Source: Armatimonadota bacterium (GTDB lineage: Bacteria; Armatimonadota; Armatimonadia; Armatimonadales; Armatimonadaceae). Taken from it: a stretch of DNA of 5,737 nt. Position numbers and translations under genes: made by a program. Below the pieces are notes generated by a model. It saw nothing but the letters and a program-made list of their open reading frames with translations. It was not told where the DNA came from and searched no databases. The stretch spans positions 1 through 5,737 of the forward strand of contig JACMIS010000439.1 in assembly GCA_014381035.1 (NCBI GenBank), written 5' to 3'. Below, piece by piece: positions 1 through 5,737 of this stretch (position 1 is its first letter; each line of letters starts with the position of its first letter).

Positions 1-1785
1 AATCGCGGCTTTGCGGGACTGGATCGCCTTGAGCCGGGCGTTGTCGAATTTCGGCTGGCGGTCGAACGTGTACAAGCCGTTCTCCTCGGGGTAAACGTCG
101 GTCAGTTGCGTGTAACAGTAGCCGAACATCTTCGGGTCGTCTAACAGCGCGTTAAATAGCCCCTCGAAACGGGCGTAAAACTCCTCGATGTTTTTGACAC
201 GCTCGCCGTACCCCCAGGACTCCTTGTTCTCGAACGCCGCCGGGTTCCACCAGATACCACCGAACTCCGAAACGAAGTAGGGTTGACCGCGATAGCCGAT
301 CCGGTTCGTTTCGTTGTTGTTCCAGCCTTTGTTGAGGAACGGTTTTTCCTCGGCGAGTCCGGCGTGGTTCGCTTTGAACTTCTCCGGGTCCTGTTCGTAG
401 TCATGGCTGTCGTAAATGTCGGACTCGGAAACGTTGTGCGAGTACCCCGACGCGTCCAGGACCGGGCGGCTGGTGTCCATCGCCTTGCACGCGAGAAACA
501 TCCCCCGCGTCACGTCGTCCAGCACCGTAAGCCCGTCCGATGTGTTCTGCCAGGTCTCGTTCAGCGGGCACCAGCCGATGAGCGACGGGTGCGAGTAGTC
601 TCGTTCCAATGCTTCCAGAAACTGGGTGATATAAGTCGCGCCCGGTTGCTGGTGGTTTTCGTGGGTCCCGTATCCGGAGCATCCCCAGTCGCCGAACTCG
701 CCCCAGACCAGGTATCCCATCCGGTCCGCGTGATACAGGAATCGCTCCTCGAACACTTTCTGGTGCAGTCGCGCCCCGTTGAACCCGGTATCCAGTGACC
801 GCTGAATGTCGGCGATCAGTTCGGCGTCGGTCGGGGCGGTCATCACCGATTGGGGCCAGTACCCCTGATCGAGGATGAGACGCTGGAATACCGACTTTCC
901 GTTGATTTTCACTTTCTTGCCGTCAATCGCGACCGAGCGCAATCCGGTATACGATTCCGCTTTATCGATCACGGCACCGTCCGCGTCTATCAGTTCAATG
1001 GTCACGCCGTAGAGATGCGGGTCGTCCATGCTCCACAACCGGCGTCGGCTTTCCGGGAGGACCAGATCCAGACGCGGCGCGAAGTCGAGGTCGGCGCGGG
1101 TTTCGCCGGTGACGACCGCGCCGTCCGCGTCGGTGATGGTGGCGCGGAGGCGGATTCCGGGCGCGTTCTGCGTGATCGGTTGTTCCAGACGGATCGTGCC
1201 GTTCGCGAGATCGGGCGTCAGACGGGGGCGTTTCAACGCGGATTTGACGGGGACCGGTTCCATCCAGACAGTCTGCCAGATACCGGTCGTGCGCGTGTAA
1301 AGGCACGAGTGCGGCGCGTATTTGTTCGCCTGTTTCCCCATCGGTTTTGGCTCGTTATGCCGGTCGCGGGCGCGAAGGACGATGGTCGCCTCTTCACCGG
1401 ACGTGACAACACCGGCGAGGTCGGCAGTGAACGGCGTAAATCCGCCGCGATGGCGGGCGACTTCCGTCCCATTCACCCAGACGGTGGCGTCATAGTCCAC
1501 CGCGCCGAAATGCAGTAGCACGTTGCGACCGCTCCACTCCGGCGGAATGGTAATAGTGCGCCGGTACCAGACCGCGTTCAGGAAATCGGGGTGCTGTACG
1601 CCGGAAAGTTCGGACTCCGGGCAGAACGGCACCACGATTTTGTTTGTCAGGGCACGATCTTTGAGCCCGCGTTGTGCGCCGGAATCACCGTAGTCGGCTT
1701 CGAACTCCCATGTTCCATTCAAGCAAAGCCAGTCCGCACGGACAAATTGCGGGCGGGGGTATTCCGGGCGAGGAATATCAGTCAT
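1..1785 (-). CDS. Glycoside hydrolase family 2 protein (beta-galactosidase/beta-glucuronidase-like), 3' end outside window
   Basis: Retaining exo-glycosidase of the GH2 type, expected to release a terminal sugar (beta-galactoside, glucuronide or similar) from an oligosaccharide; the exact substrate cannot be read from sequence. The frame is open for 595 codons from ATG at 1785 to the window edge with no stop. Seen in order: an N-terminal sugar-binding jelly-roll (about residues 15-178, with NGTWEFEADYG and VDYDATVWVNG), an immunoglobulin-like sandwich (about 180-285) and a TIM barrel (about 290-595). The acid/base is Glu410 in GWCPLNETW and the nucleophile is Glu507 in FVSEFGG, so the enzyme looks catalytically intact. 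The stretch LILDQGYWP followed by GFNGARLHQKVFEERF is typical of a roughly 600-residue bacterial GH2 subgroup, so only a few codons are probably missing. No signal peptide is seen, so it is probably cytoplasmic and acts on imported oligosaccharides. An AGGAG (plus-strand 1799-1803) lies 13 nt before the ATG, a long spacing. It is divergent from the AraC gene, its probable regulator. Confidence 0.93.
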   Translation of the reverse strand, partial: MTDIPRPEYPRPQFVRADWLCLNGTWEFEADYGDSGAQRGLKDRALTNKIVVPFCPESELSGVQHPDFLNAVWYRRTITIPPEWSGRNVLLHFGAVDYDATVWVNGTEVARHRGGFTPFTADLAGVVTSGEEATIVLRARDRHNEPKPMGKQANKYAPHSCLYTRTTGIWQTVWMEPVPVKSALKRPRLTPDLANGTIRLEQPITQNAPGIRLRATITDADGAVVTGETRADLDFAPRLDLVLPESRRRLWSMDDPHLYGVTIELIDADGAVIDKAESYTGLRSVAIDGKKVKINGKSVFQRLILDQGYWPQSVMTAPTDAELIADIQRSLDTGFNGARLHQKVFEERFLYHADRMGYLVWGEFGDWGCSGYGTHENHQQPGATYITQFLEALERDYSHPSLIGWCPLNETWQNTSDGLTVLDDVTRGMFLACKAMDTSRPVLDASGYSHNVSESDIYDSHDYEQDPEKFKANHAGLAEEKPFLNKGWNNNETNRIGYRGQPYFVSEFGGIWWNPAAFENKESWGYGERVKNIEEFYARFEGLFNALLDDPKMFGYCYTQLTDVYPEENGLYTFDRQPKFDNARLKAIQSRKAAI

Positions 1786-1854
1786 AAGAAATGGTAGACT
1801 CCTGTGAATATGCGTTATGCAGGTTTAGAATAACACGATCCCGAATGAATCACT
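1786..1854. promoter_or_regulatory. Divergent intergenic control region between GH2 and AraC genes
   Basis: These 69 bp separate the two divergent start codons and are more AT-rich than the flanking genes, so they must hold much of the promoter and operator sequence for one or both genes. A TAGAAT at 1826-1831 resembles a -10 box for the rightward gene (5 of 6 to TATAAT), but no good -35 lies 17 bp upstream. On the leftward strand, TATTCT (1827-1832) is a weaker candidate. Two copies of TATGC (1809-1813 and 1816-1820) are spaced 7 bp apart and could be part of an AraC-type direct-repeat site, but they are short and may be chance. The position is well supported; the individual boxes are not. 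Confidence 0.5.
1799..1803 (-). promoter_or_regulatory. Probable ribosome binding site of the GH2 gene
   Basis: Read on the minus strand this is AGGAG, a good Shine-Dalgarno core, 13 nt upstream of the ATG at 1785. The spacing is longer than the usual 5-9 nt, but no other start codon lies nearer in frame: the codons between are AGT, CTA, CCA, TTT and CTT. Confidence 0.5.
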
Positions 1855-2772
1855 ATGGGCGAGACACACTTCACGCTTCGTGAAAACCACATTCCTCCGC
1901 GCGAGCCGTTCACCGGCAACACCGGCGACGCCACGCGCGAGTCCATCATCAGCCCCGACCTGTTCGCCCCGCTTGCCCGCCGGTACGGGATTCTCCTGTG
2001 CGGCACCTCGGACGCGTTCGCGCCGTTCTGTTTTGTGCGACACCATCCTGCGATGTGGCACGTCCTGGCAACCATCTCAGGGGCGGGCGAGGTGTGGCGC
2101 ACGGACACGGGCCAGTGGCAGGCGTGTCGCGCCGGTTCGGTCTATGTGACCCCGCCCCACGCGCCGCATGGATACCGTAGCGTTCCCGGGAACAAGGCAT
2201 GGCAGATAGCGTGGGCACATATCGCGCCGAAGGCAGTCCCCCTGTCCGCGACGCACCCGACGCTCTTTTGCGCCGACGGGGAGCCGTTCGCGGCGAGTAT
2301 TCGCGGTCTGCACAACGAAACCATACAATCCGTGGCGGGGGACGCGCTCATCTCGGAGAGTTGGGTCGCACTGGTGCGCGCGTATGCGTTGCGGTTTTGC
2401 GCCCTCGCGGTCTCGCACGAACACGGCGTCCCTAAAGGCGATCCCCGTCTGGTCCACGTTTTTACCACCGTCGCCGCCGACCTCATTCACCCGTGGACAC
2501 TGGATAGCCTGGCGCGACTGGCAAATTTAAGCCCGGAACACCTGCGCCGCCTGTGCCGCGCCGAGGGGATGGAATCGCCCCTCCGGCGCGTCACCGAACT
2601 GCGTCTTCGGCACGCCGCGTCACTCCTCGCATCCGGCTTCTATACCGTGGAGCGTGCCGCCTCGCGAGTGGGCTACAGCAACCCGTTCGCGTTCAGCACG
2701 GCATTCAAACGGTTTTTCGGGCAACCCCCCAGTGCGTTTCAGGCGCGGGAGAACGACCCGAGTCGTTCTTAA
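1855..2772 (+). CDS. AraC-family transcriptional regulator with N-terminal cupin sensor domain
   Basis: DNA-binding regulator of 305 residues, the usual size for AraC/XylS proteins that sense a sugar. The N-terminal part (about 45-125) matches an AraC-type cupin: HHPAMWHVLATISGAGEVW, then AGSVYVTPPHAPHGY, a conserved turn that normally lines the ligand pocket. The C-terminal part (about 198-298) holds two helix-turn-helix motifs: LDSLARLANLSPEHLRRLCR near 216-235, and VERAASRVGYSNPFAFSTAF near 265-284, followed by KRFFGQPPSAF, the family signature. The ATG at 1855 is the first possible start because an in-frame TGA lies at 1846-1848; no Shine-Dalgarno sequence precedes it, so translation may be weak or leaderless. 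It diverges from the GH2 gene with 69 bp between starts, which suggests it controls that gene and perhaps itself. The inducing sugar is unknown. Confidence 0.95.
   Translation: MGETHFTLRENHIPPREPFTGNTGDATRESIISPDLFAPLARRYGILLCGTSDAFAPFCFVRHHPAMWHVLATISGAGEVWRTDTGQWQACRAGSVYVTPPHAPHGYRSVPGNKAWQIAWAHIAPKAVPLSATHPTLFCADGEPFAASIRGLHNETIQSVAGDALISESWVALVRAYALRFCALAVSHEHGVPKGDPRLVHVFTTVAADLIHPWTLDSLARLANLSPEHLRRLCRAEGMESPLRRVTELRLRHAASLLASGFYTVERAASRVGYSNPFAFSTAFKRFFGQPPSAFQARENDPSRS
2750..2769 (+). terminator. Perfect 8-bp hairpin at the end of the AraC gene, possible terminator
   Basis: AGAACGAC (2750-2757) pairs exactly with GTCGTTCT (2762-2769) around a CCGA loop. It overlaps the last codons of the AraC gene, ending 3 nt before the window of the stop codon closes at 2772. 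A convergent gene ends only 23 bp further on, so a stop for transcription would be expected here. Only TT follows the stem on the plus strand before the sequence turns mixed, and no T-run follows on the minus strand, so it is a poor match to an intrinsic terminator. It may instead protect the mRNA 3' end, or be chance within coding sequence. Confidence 0.3.
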
Positions 2773-2795
2773 TGTGCCGTACACTCCCGAAACTC

Positions 2796-3215
2796 CTACA
2801 CGGTTTGCAAATGTTTCTCGACCCGAACAATCGTGCCGTGCGGATGGTTCGGCTGATACTCGACGCGGTCCGCGAGCATTTCGACCATGGGGATGCCCCA
2901 CCCGCCGATGCGCTCCCCGTTTCCTTCGTGAGCACGCACGGTACCGGGCTCAGCCACATGATCGCGGGCGAACCCGATTCCCGAATCCGACACCTTGACG
3001 GTCGCGACATGGTCCGACAAGGTGATCTCGACATCGAACGCCGTCCCATGGGCGTGACAGACGGCGTTCGTGGCGAGTTCGCCGACCAGCGATTCGATGT
3101 CATCCACATCCTGCGGGGAGACCTTGAATGCCCCCAGCACATCGCGGCTCAGATGCCGGACCAGCGCGACATGCGATAAATCCTCCGGCAGACTCAGCGA
3201 TAAAATAAACTGCAT
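2796..3215 (-). CDS. RsbW-like anti-sigma factor / serine kinase (HATPase_c_2 domain)
   Basis: A 139-residue single-domain GHKL ATPase of the RsbW/SpoIIAB type. Family members bind a sigma factor or phosphorylate a STAS-domain antagonist on serine, in the cytoplasm. Visible motifs: the N box VGELATNAVCHA (44-55, with Glu46 and Asn50 for Mg-ATP), the G1 box DSGIGF (77-82), and the G2 region GGWGIPMVEMLAD (104-116). Length is normal for the family and there is no membrane segment or extra domain. The ATG at 3215 is supported by GGGAG (plus-strand 3227-3231) 11 nt upstream. It lies 116 bp downstream of a GspF/PilC-like gene on the same strand and could be co-transcribed or have its own promoter. 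It converges with the AraC gene, stop codons 23 bp apart. No sigma factor, STAS protein or PP2C phosphatase lies in the window, so its partner is unknown. Confidence 0.9.
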   Translation of the reverse strand: MQFILSLSLPEDLSHVALVRHLSRDVLGAFKVSPQDVDDIESLVGELATNAVCHAHGTAFDVEITLSDHVATVKVSDSGIGFARDHVAEPGTVRAHEGNGERIGGWGIPMVEMLADRVEYQPNHPHGTIVRVEKHLQTV

Positions 3216-3331
3216 TCGATTTTGATCTCCCTATAATTAATCGCTTCAAAACTATTCAGCCTTTTCTATTTGTTCTTCCCGTGTGTTCGGCTTACTCCCT
3301 ATGTACCCATCCGCGCCCGCGTTGAACGTTT
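3216..3331 (-). other. Intergenic region upstream of the RsbW-like gene
   Basis: This 116-bp gap is the longest in the window and is AT-richer than the genes around it, especially in its half next to the kinase start. It contains a ribosome binding site (GGGAG on the minus strand, 3227-3231). The 8-mer ATAGGGAG occurs twice on the minus strand (plus-strand 3227-3234 and 3295-3302). I see no clear hairpin terminator for the upstream gene, no convincing -35/-10 pair and no small ORF of note. It may hold a weak or alternative-sigma promoter for the kinase gene, or simply be an operon spacer. Confidence 0.4.
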
Positions 3332-4606
3332 TTATTGGTTTCCTTCCTGCATGATTCCGGCGAACATGCCGACATAGAACGAGATGACGATGTAGGCGAC
3401 AACGCACGCCGCGAGAATCAGGGCGAGTACGCCGGTGACGACGGCTACCTGATGCGCCTTGGTATCGGCTTCGTTTTCCAGATAGTCCGCCACTTTGTTC
3501 ATCATCGTGTCGAGCGAGCCGGTCTGCTCCCCGGTGCGTGCCATCTGGATCGCGAGCGGCGACAGTAACCCGGAACGCGCCAGCATCCCCGAAAGCCCTT
3601 CACCGTTATTCAGCGCGGGCGCGTAGGACAGAATCTGCTCGCCGATGGCGCGATTGCCACACGCCCGTGCGCTGATCTCGACGGCGCGAAACAGGTTGAC
3701 CCCGCCCGAATACAGTGCCGCCAGCGCGCGGGCGAACCGCGCCGTCGCATATTTGCGGGCGACATCGCCCGCGCCGGGGATGAGCATTTTGAAGCGATCC
3801 CATGCCGCGCCGAACGCCGGATACTGGTTCAAATAGCGACCCAGCCACCAGATACCGAACGCGATTGCGCCGATAGTGGCGGCGAAACCGATGCGCGACA
3901 CGACCAGATTCACGCCGGATTTTCCCATGCCGGATTGCACGAACGAGAGTATCAGGATCACCAGTCCGGCGACACTGAGGACGATCTTCGGATACAGGGT
4001 CTCGCGCTTGAGTTTGCGCCGCGTATCTATCTCGCGCTCCATGTAATCGGCGAGGCGGTTGCACATGCCTTCCAGCAAGCCGCCGGTCTCGCCCGCCCGG
4101 ATCAGTTCGATCTGAATCGGGGCGAACACATTCGGGTACTTCTCCATCGCGTCGGAGAACGGATGACCGTTCGCCACGGTGTTAGCGGCGTCGGCGAGGA
4201 TCGCTTTCAGCCGCCCGGAGCGTGTCTGCTGGGAAAGGGTGGAGATCGCCTGCACCATCGGAACACCGGCATTGAGCAGTGTCCCCATCTGCCGGAACAT
4301 CATGGCGAGTTCGGGGAGCGGCACGGAAACCAGGAACGGAGCGATGTGCACGCTACTCTGTTCGCCGATGCGCCGGGTGTTCGGCATGGTCGGGGTGTAT
4401 CCCGGCGTGAACGAACCGTTGGTTTGTGTCGCGCCGCTCGGCAGCACTACGGTCGCCGGTCGTGCGTTCATCGTTGGAACGAGATGCAGCGTAAACAAGC
4501 CCTGTTCGCGCAGGGAGTTCGCCGCCCCGCGTGCATCGTCCGCCTCGATGATGCCGGAAACGTCCTTGCCCTCTAAATCTCTGGCTTGATAGGTAAATGT
4601 TGACAT
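3332..4606 (-). CDS. Type II secretion system F family protein (GspF/PilC-like platform protein)
   Basis: Polytopic inner-membrane platform protein of 424 residues, close to the family's usual 400. Such proteins sit at the base of type IV pili or type II secretion pseudopili and couple the cytoplasmic assembly ATPase to pilin extraction. The N-terminus (FTYQARDLEGKDVSGIIEAD, with LREQGLFTLHL at 32-42) is the classic GspF/PilC opening. Two T2SF domains follow, about 98-222 and 287-410. Each has the conserved motif: RAGETGGLLEGM (GE at 172-173) and RTGEQTGSLDTMM (GE at 359-360). Hydrophobic segments lie near 207-224, 240-257 and 386-415. Residues 45-95 form a Pro/Thr/Gly-rich linker, longer than usual. 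The ATG at 4606 is preceded by a weak GGGCGAG (plus-strand 4612-4618). It follows a second T2SF gene by 66 bp on the same strand, likely in one operon. Whether it serves pili or secretion cannot be decided here. Confidence 0.95.
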   Translation of the reverse strand: MSTFTYQARDLEGKDVSGIIEADDARGAANSLREQGLFTLHLVPTMNARPATVVLPSGATQTNGSFTPGYTPTMPNTRRIGEQSSVHIAPFLVSVPLPELAMMFRQMGTLLNAGVPMVQAISTLSQQTRSGRLKAILADAANTVANGHPFSDAMEKYPNVFAPIQIELIRAGETGGLLEGMCNRLADYMEREIDTRRKLKRETLYPKIVLSVAGLVILILSFVQSGMGKSGVNLVVSRIGFAATIGAIAFGIWWLGRYLNQYPAFGAAWDRFKMLIPGAGDVARKYATARFARALAALYSGGVNLFRAVEISARACGNRAIGEQILSYAPALNNGEGLSGMLARSGLLSPLAIQMARTGEQTGSLDTMMNKVADYLENEADTKAHQVAVVTGVLALILAACVVAYIVISFYVGMFAGIMQEGNQ

Positions 4607-4672
4607 AATTGCTCGCCCGGTATACTTTCCCGTATCTATACTAACGCGAAACGAGAACGGTTCGTTGCGGCA
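4607..4672 (-). promoter_or_regulatory. 66-bp spacer between the two T2SF genes with possible -10 box
   Basis: On the minus strand this spacer holds GTATAGATAC (plus-strand 4632-4641), which contains a TATAGA hexamer similar to a -10 box, and the palindrome GTATAC (4620-4625). No good -35 is seen at the right distance. A small 5-bp stem, AACGA (4650-4654) with TCGTT (4662-4666), lies just after the upstream stop and is too weak to call a terminator. The spacing allows either operon read-through or an extra promoter for the downstream gene. Confidence 0.25.
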
Positions 4673-5737
4673 TTATTCGCTGAACATCTCCATAACGGCT
4701 TTGAGCGGACCGACCGTCGCCACGATGGGGATATAAACCGCCGTGACCGCCGTGACCAGGAACGCGAGCCGCTTCTGGAAATTGCGGGCGTCCTCGGTCG
4801 CTTTCGCCGCCTGCTCCTGATAATACGCCGTGACCCGGTCGAGCATTTCGGTCCACTGCCCGGTACGTTGCCCGGTGACGAGCAGTTGGAGCGGGTCATG
4901 CTCTAAAAGTCCGGTGGCTTGCAGGGCGGCATCCAGACCGTTTCCGGCACGCAAAACAGTAACCCCGGCTAACAGTTTGTCGCGATAAACGCTGTTTGGG
5001 ACGGATTGCGCCGCCGCCGTGTACGCCGATTCGGGCGATACCCCGGAAAGTAACAGGCGACGCAGAAGCCGGGTGAACGCGGCGACGGCGCGGGTGTAGG
5101 CGAGTTTGCGCATCGCGGGGATCATCAAGGAGATTTTGTCCCGCGTTCGGGCGGCGAACGGTTGCCGCCACCAGAGACCGGCGAGTTCGCACAGAAGGTG
5201 GCAGGCGATTCCGATGGGTACCCATAGGAAAAGGAACTCCTGCCCGACTTTGAGCAGACCGGGAAGCCCTTCGCTCAGGATCGGTTTCAGGTTATTGAGA
5301 AGCGGTTGCAGAATAAAAAATGTCCATACCGACTGCCAGAAGAGCAGTTTCGGAACCCACATTCCCTGCCGGAGCGCGGCGTCCGCCTCCGCGCCGAGTG
5401 CGGATTCCTCGCACGCATATTCCAGAAAGCCCCCGGCTTCGCCCGCCGTGAATAGTCCGACGACATGCGCCGGGAAAACGTCCGGGTGTTTGGCGAACGC
5501 CCCGGCGAGCGATTCGCCGCGCCCCGCCGCCATACCCGCGTCCTGCGCGGCGCGCGAGATCCGGCGGTTCGCCGTGCGCGGTGCGAGATCGGCGAGCGCG
5601 GACAGCGGGGTAAATCCGGCATGCAGGAGCGACGCCATCTGCCGGAAAAACGTCGCCAGATCACCGTTTGGGATGGCGGGCGCGAAGGTAAAGCCGGTCT
5701 CGCCTGGGATTCCCGGAAGCCCCCCAGCCCCCAATCC
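4673..5737 (-). CDS. Diverged type II secretion system F family protein (GspF/PilC-like), 5' end outside window
   Basis: A second GspF/PilC-like inner-membrane protein. The frame is open to the right edge, giving 354 residues before the TAA at 4673-4675; a TTG at 5734 could be read as a start, but the first T2SF domain begins only about 26 residues later after a Gly/Pro-rich stretch, so the usual N-terminal region probably lies beyond the window. Counting from that TTG, domain 1 is about 25-145 (FFRQMASLLHAGFTPLSAL; FTAGEAGGFLEY with GE at 98-99) and domain 2 about 212-340 (RLLLSGVSPESAY). Its second motif reads VTGQRTGQW, with Gln289 where the neighbour has Glu. Hydrophobic segments lie near 129-150, 167-188 and 322-345. 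It precedes the other T2SF gene by 66 bp on the same strand, so the two are probably made together, either as a hetero-oligomeric platform or for different fibres. Confidence 0.9.
   Translation of the reverse strand, partial: GLGAGGLPGIPGETGFTFAPAIPNGDLATFFRQMASLLHAGFTPLSALADLAPRTANRRISRAAQDAGMAAGRGESLAGAFAKHPDVFPAHVVGLFTAGEAGGFLEYACEESALGAEADAALRQGMWVPKLLFWQSVWTFFILQPLLNNLKPILSEGLPGLLKVGQEFLFLWVPIGIACHLLCELAGLWWRQPFAARTRDKISLMIPAMRKLAYTRAVAAFTRLLRRLLLSGVSPESAYTAAAQSVPNSVYRDKLLAGVTVLRAGNGLDAALQATGLLEHDPLQLLVTGQRTGQWTEMLDRVTAYYQEQAAKATEDARNFQKRLAFLVTAVTAVYIPIVATVGPLKAVMEMFSE

Noticed and set aside
283..1518. Open frames on the plus strand (283-798 and 850-1518) as separate genes
   Set aside because: They lie antisense to the GH2 coding sequence, which has catalytic motifs in order across the whole stretch. 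Their translations are Arg/Val-rich with no recognisable domain, as expected for shadow frames in GC-rich DNA.
2553..3179. A 208-residue plus-strand frame spanning the AraC-kinase junction
   Set aside because: It overlaps the end of the AraC gene in another frame and is antisense to the RsbW-like gene. Both have strong family motifs, and this frame has none.
3227..3302. The repeated 8-mer ATAGGGAG (minus strand) as a regulatory direct repeat
   Set aside because: One copy contains the ribosome binding site of the kinase gene; the other has no start codon at a suitable distance. Two copies of a purine-rich 8-mer are not enough to claim a site.
3935..4576. A 213-residue plus-strand frame opposite the downstream T2SF gene
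   Set aside because: It is antisense to well-conserved T2SF sequence, and its translation is His/Arg-rich with no domain or membrane pattern.
4650..4666. Small hairpin between the T2SF genes as an intrinsic terminator
   Set aside because: The stem has only 5 bp, with a 7-nt loop and just three T residues after it on the minus strand, too weak to support a terminator.
1..5737. CRISPR arrays, tRNA or rRNA genes, insertion sequences and phage modules
   Set aside because: No regularly spaced repeats, no tRNA-like or rRNA-like stretch, no transposase or integrase motif and no terminal inverted repeats were seen. Nearly all the sequence is accounted for by five ordinary coding genes.

Overview
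This is a bacterial chromosomal window of moderately high G+C. Genes are tightly packed, and the longest gap between them is 116 bp. It carries five protein-coding genes, two of them cut by the window edges. I see no tRNA, rRNA, CRISPR array, insertion sequence or phage gene. The organism cannot be named from this sequence. A cytoplasmic-type GH2 enzyme beside an AraC regulator, paired GspF/PilC-like proteins and a stand-alone RsbW-like kinase would fit an environmental saprophyte such as an Armatimonadota-like or Planctomycetes-like bacterium, but that is a guess from gene content.

Left part (1-2772): a sugar-use pair. A glycoside hydrolase family 2 gene runs leftwards from 1785 and leaves the window after 595 codons, probably only a few codons before its end. 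An AraC-family regulator with an N-terminal cupin-type sensor domain runs rightwards from 1855. The two start codons are 69 bp apart and diverge, so the simplest reading is a local regulator that senses a sugar and controls the hydrolase. A perfect 8-bp hairpin overlaps the last codons of the regulator gene.

Right part (2796-5737, all leftward): two consecutive type II secretion F-domain genes (GspF/PilC-like inner-membrane platform proteins), 66 bp apart, followed after 116 bp by a 139-residue HATPase_c_2 protein of the RsbW anti-sigma/serine kinase type. The downstream GspF/PilC copy keeps both conserved GE motifs. The upstream copy has lost one (GQ) and is more diverged, which suggests specialised paralogues in one type IV pilus or type II secretion-like machine. 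The kinase converges on the AraC gene with 23 bp between stop codons, and no sigma factor or STAS-domain partner lies in the window.

I did not find a clearly new biological system. The points most worth a second look are the diverged tandem GspF/PilC pair, the orphan RsbW-like kinase downstream of it, and the compact divergent control region between the hydrolase and its presumed regulator.
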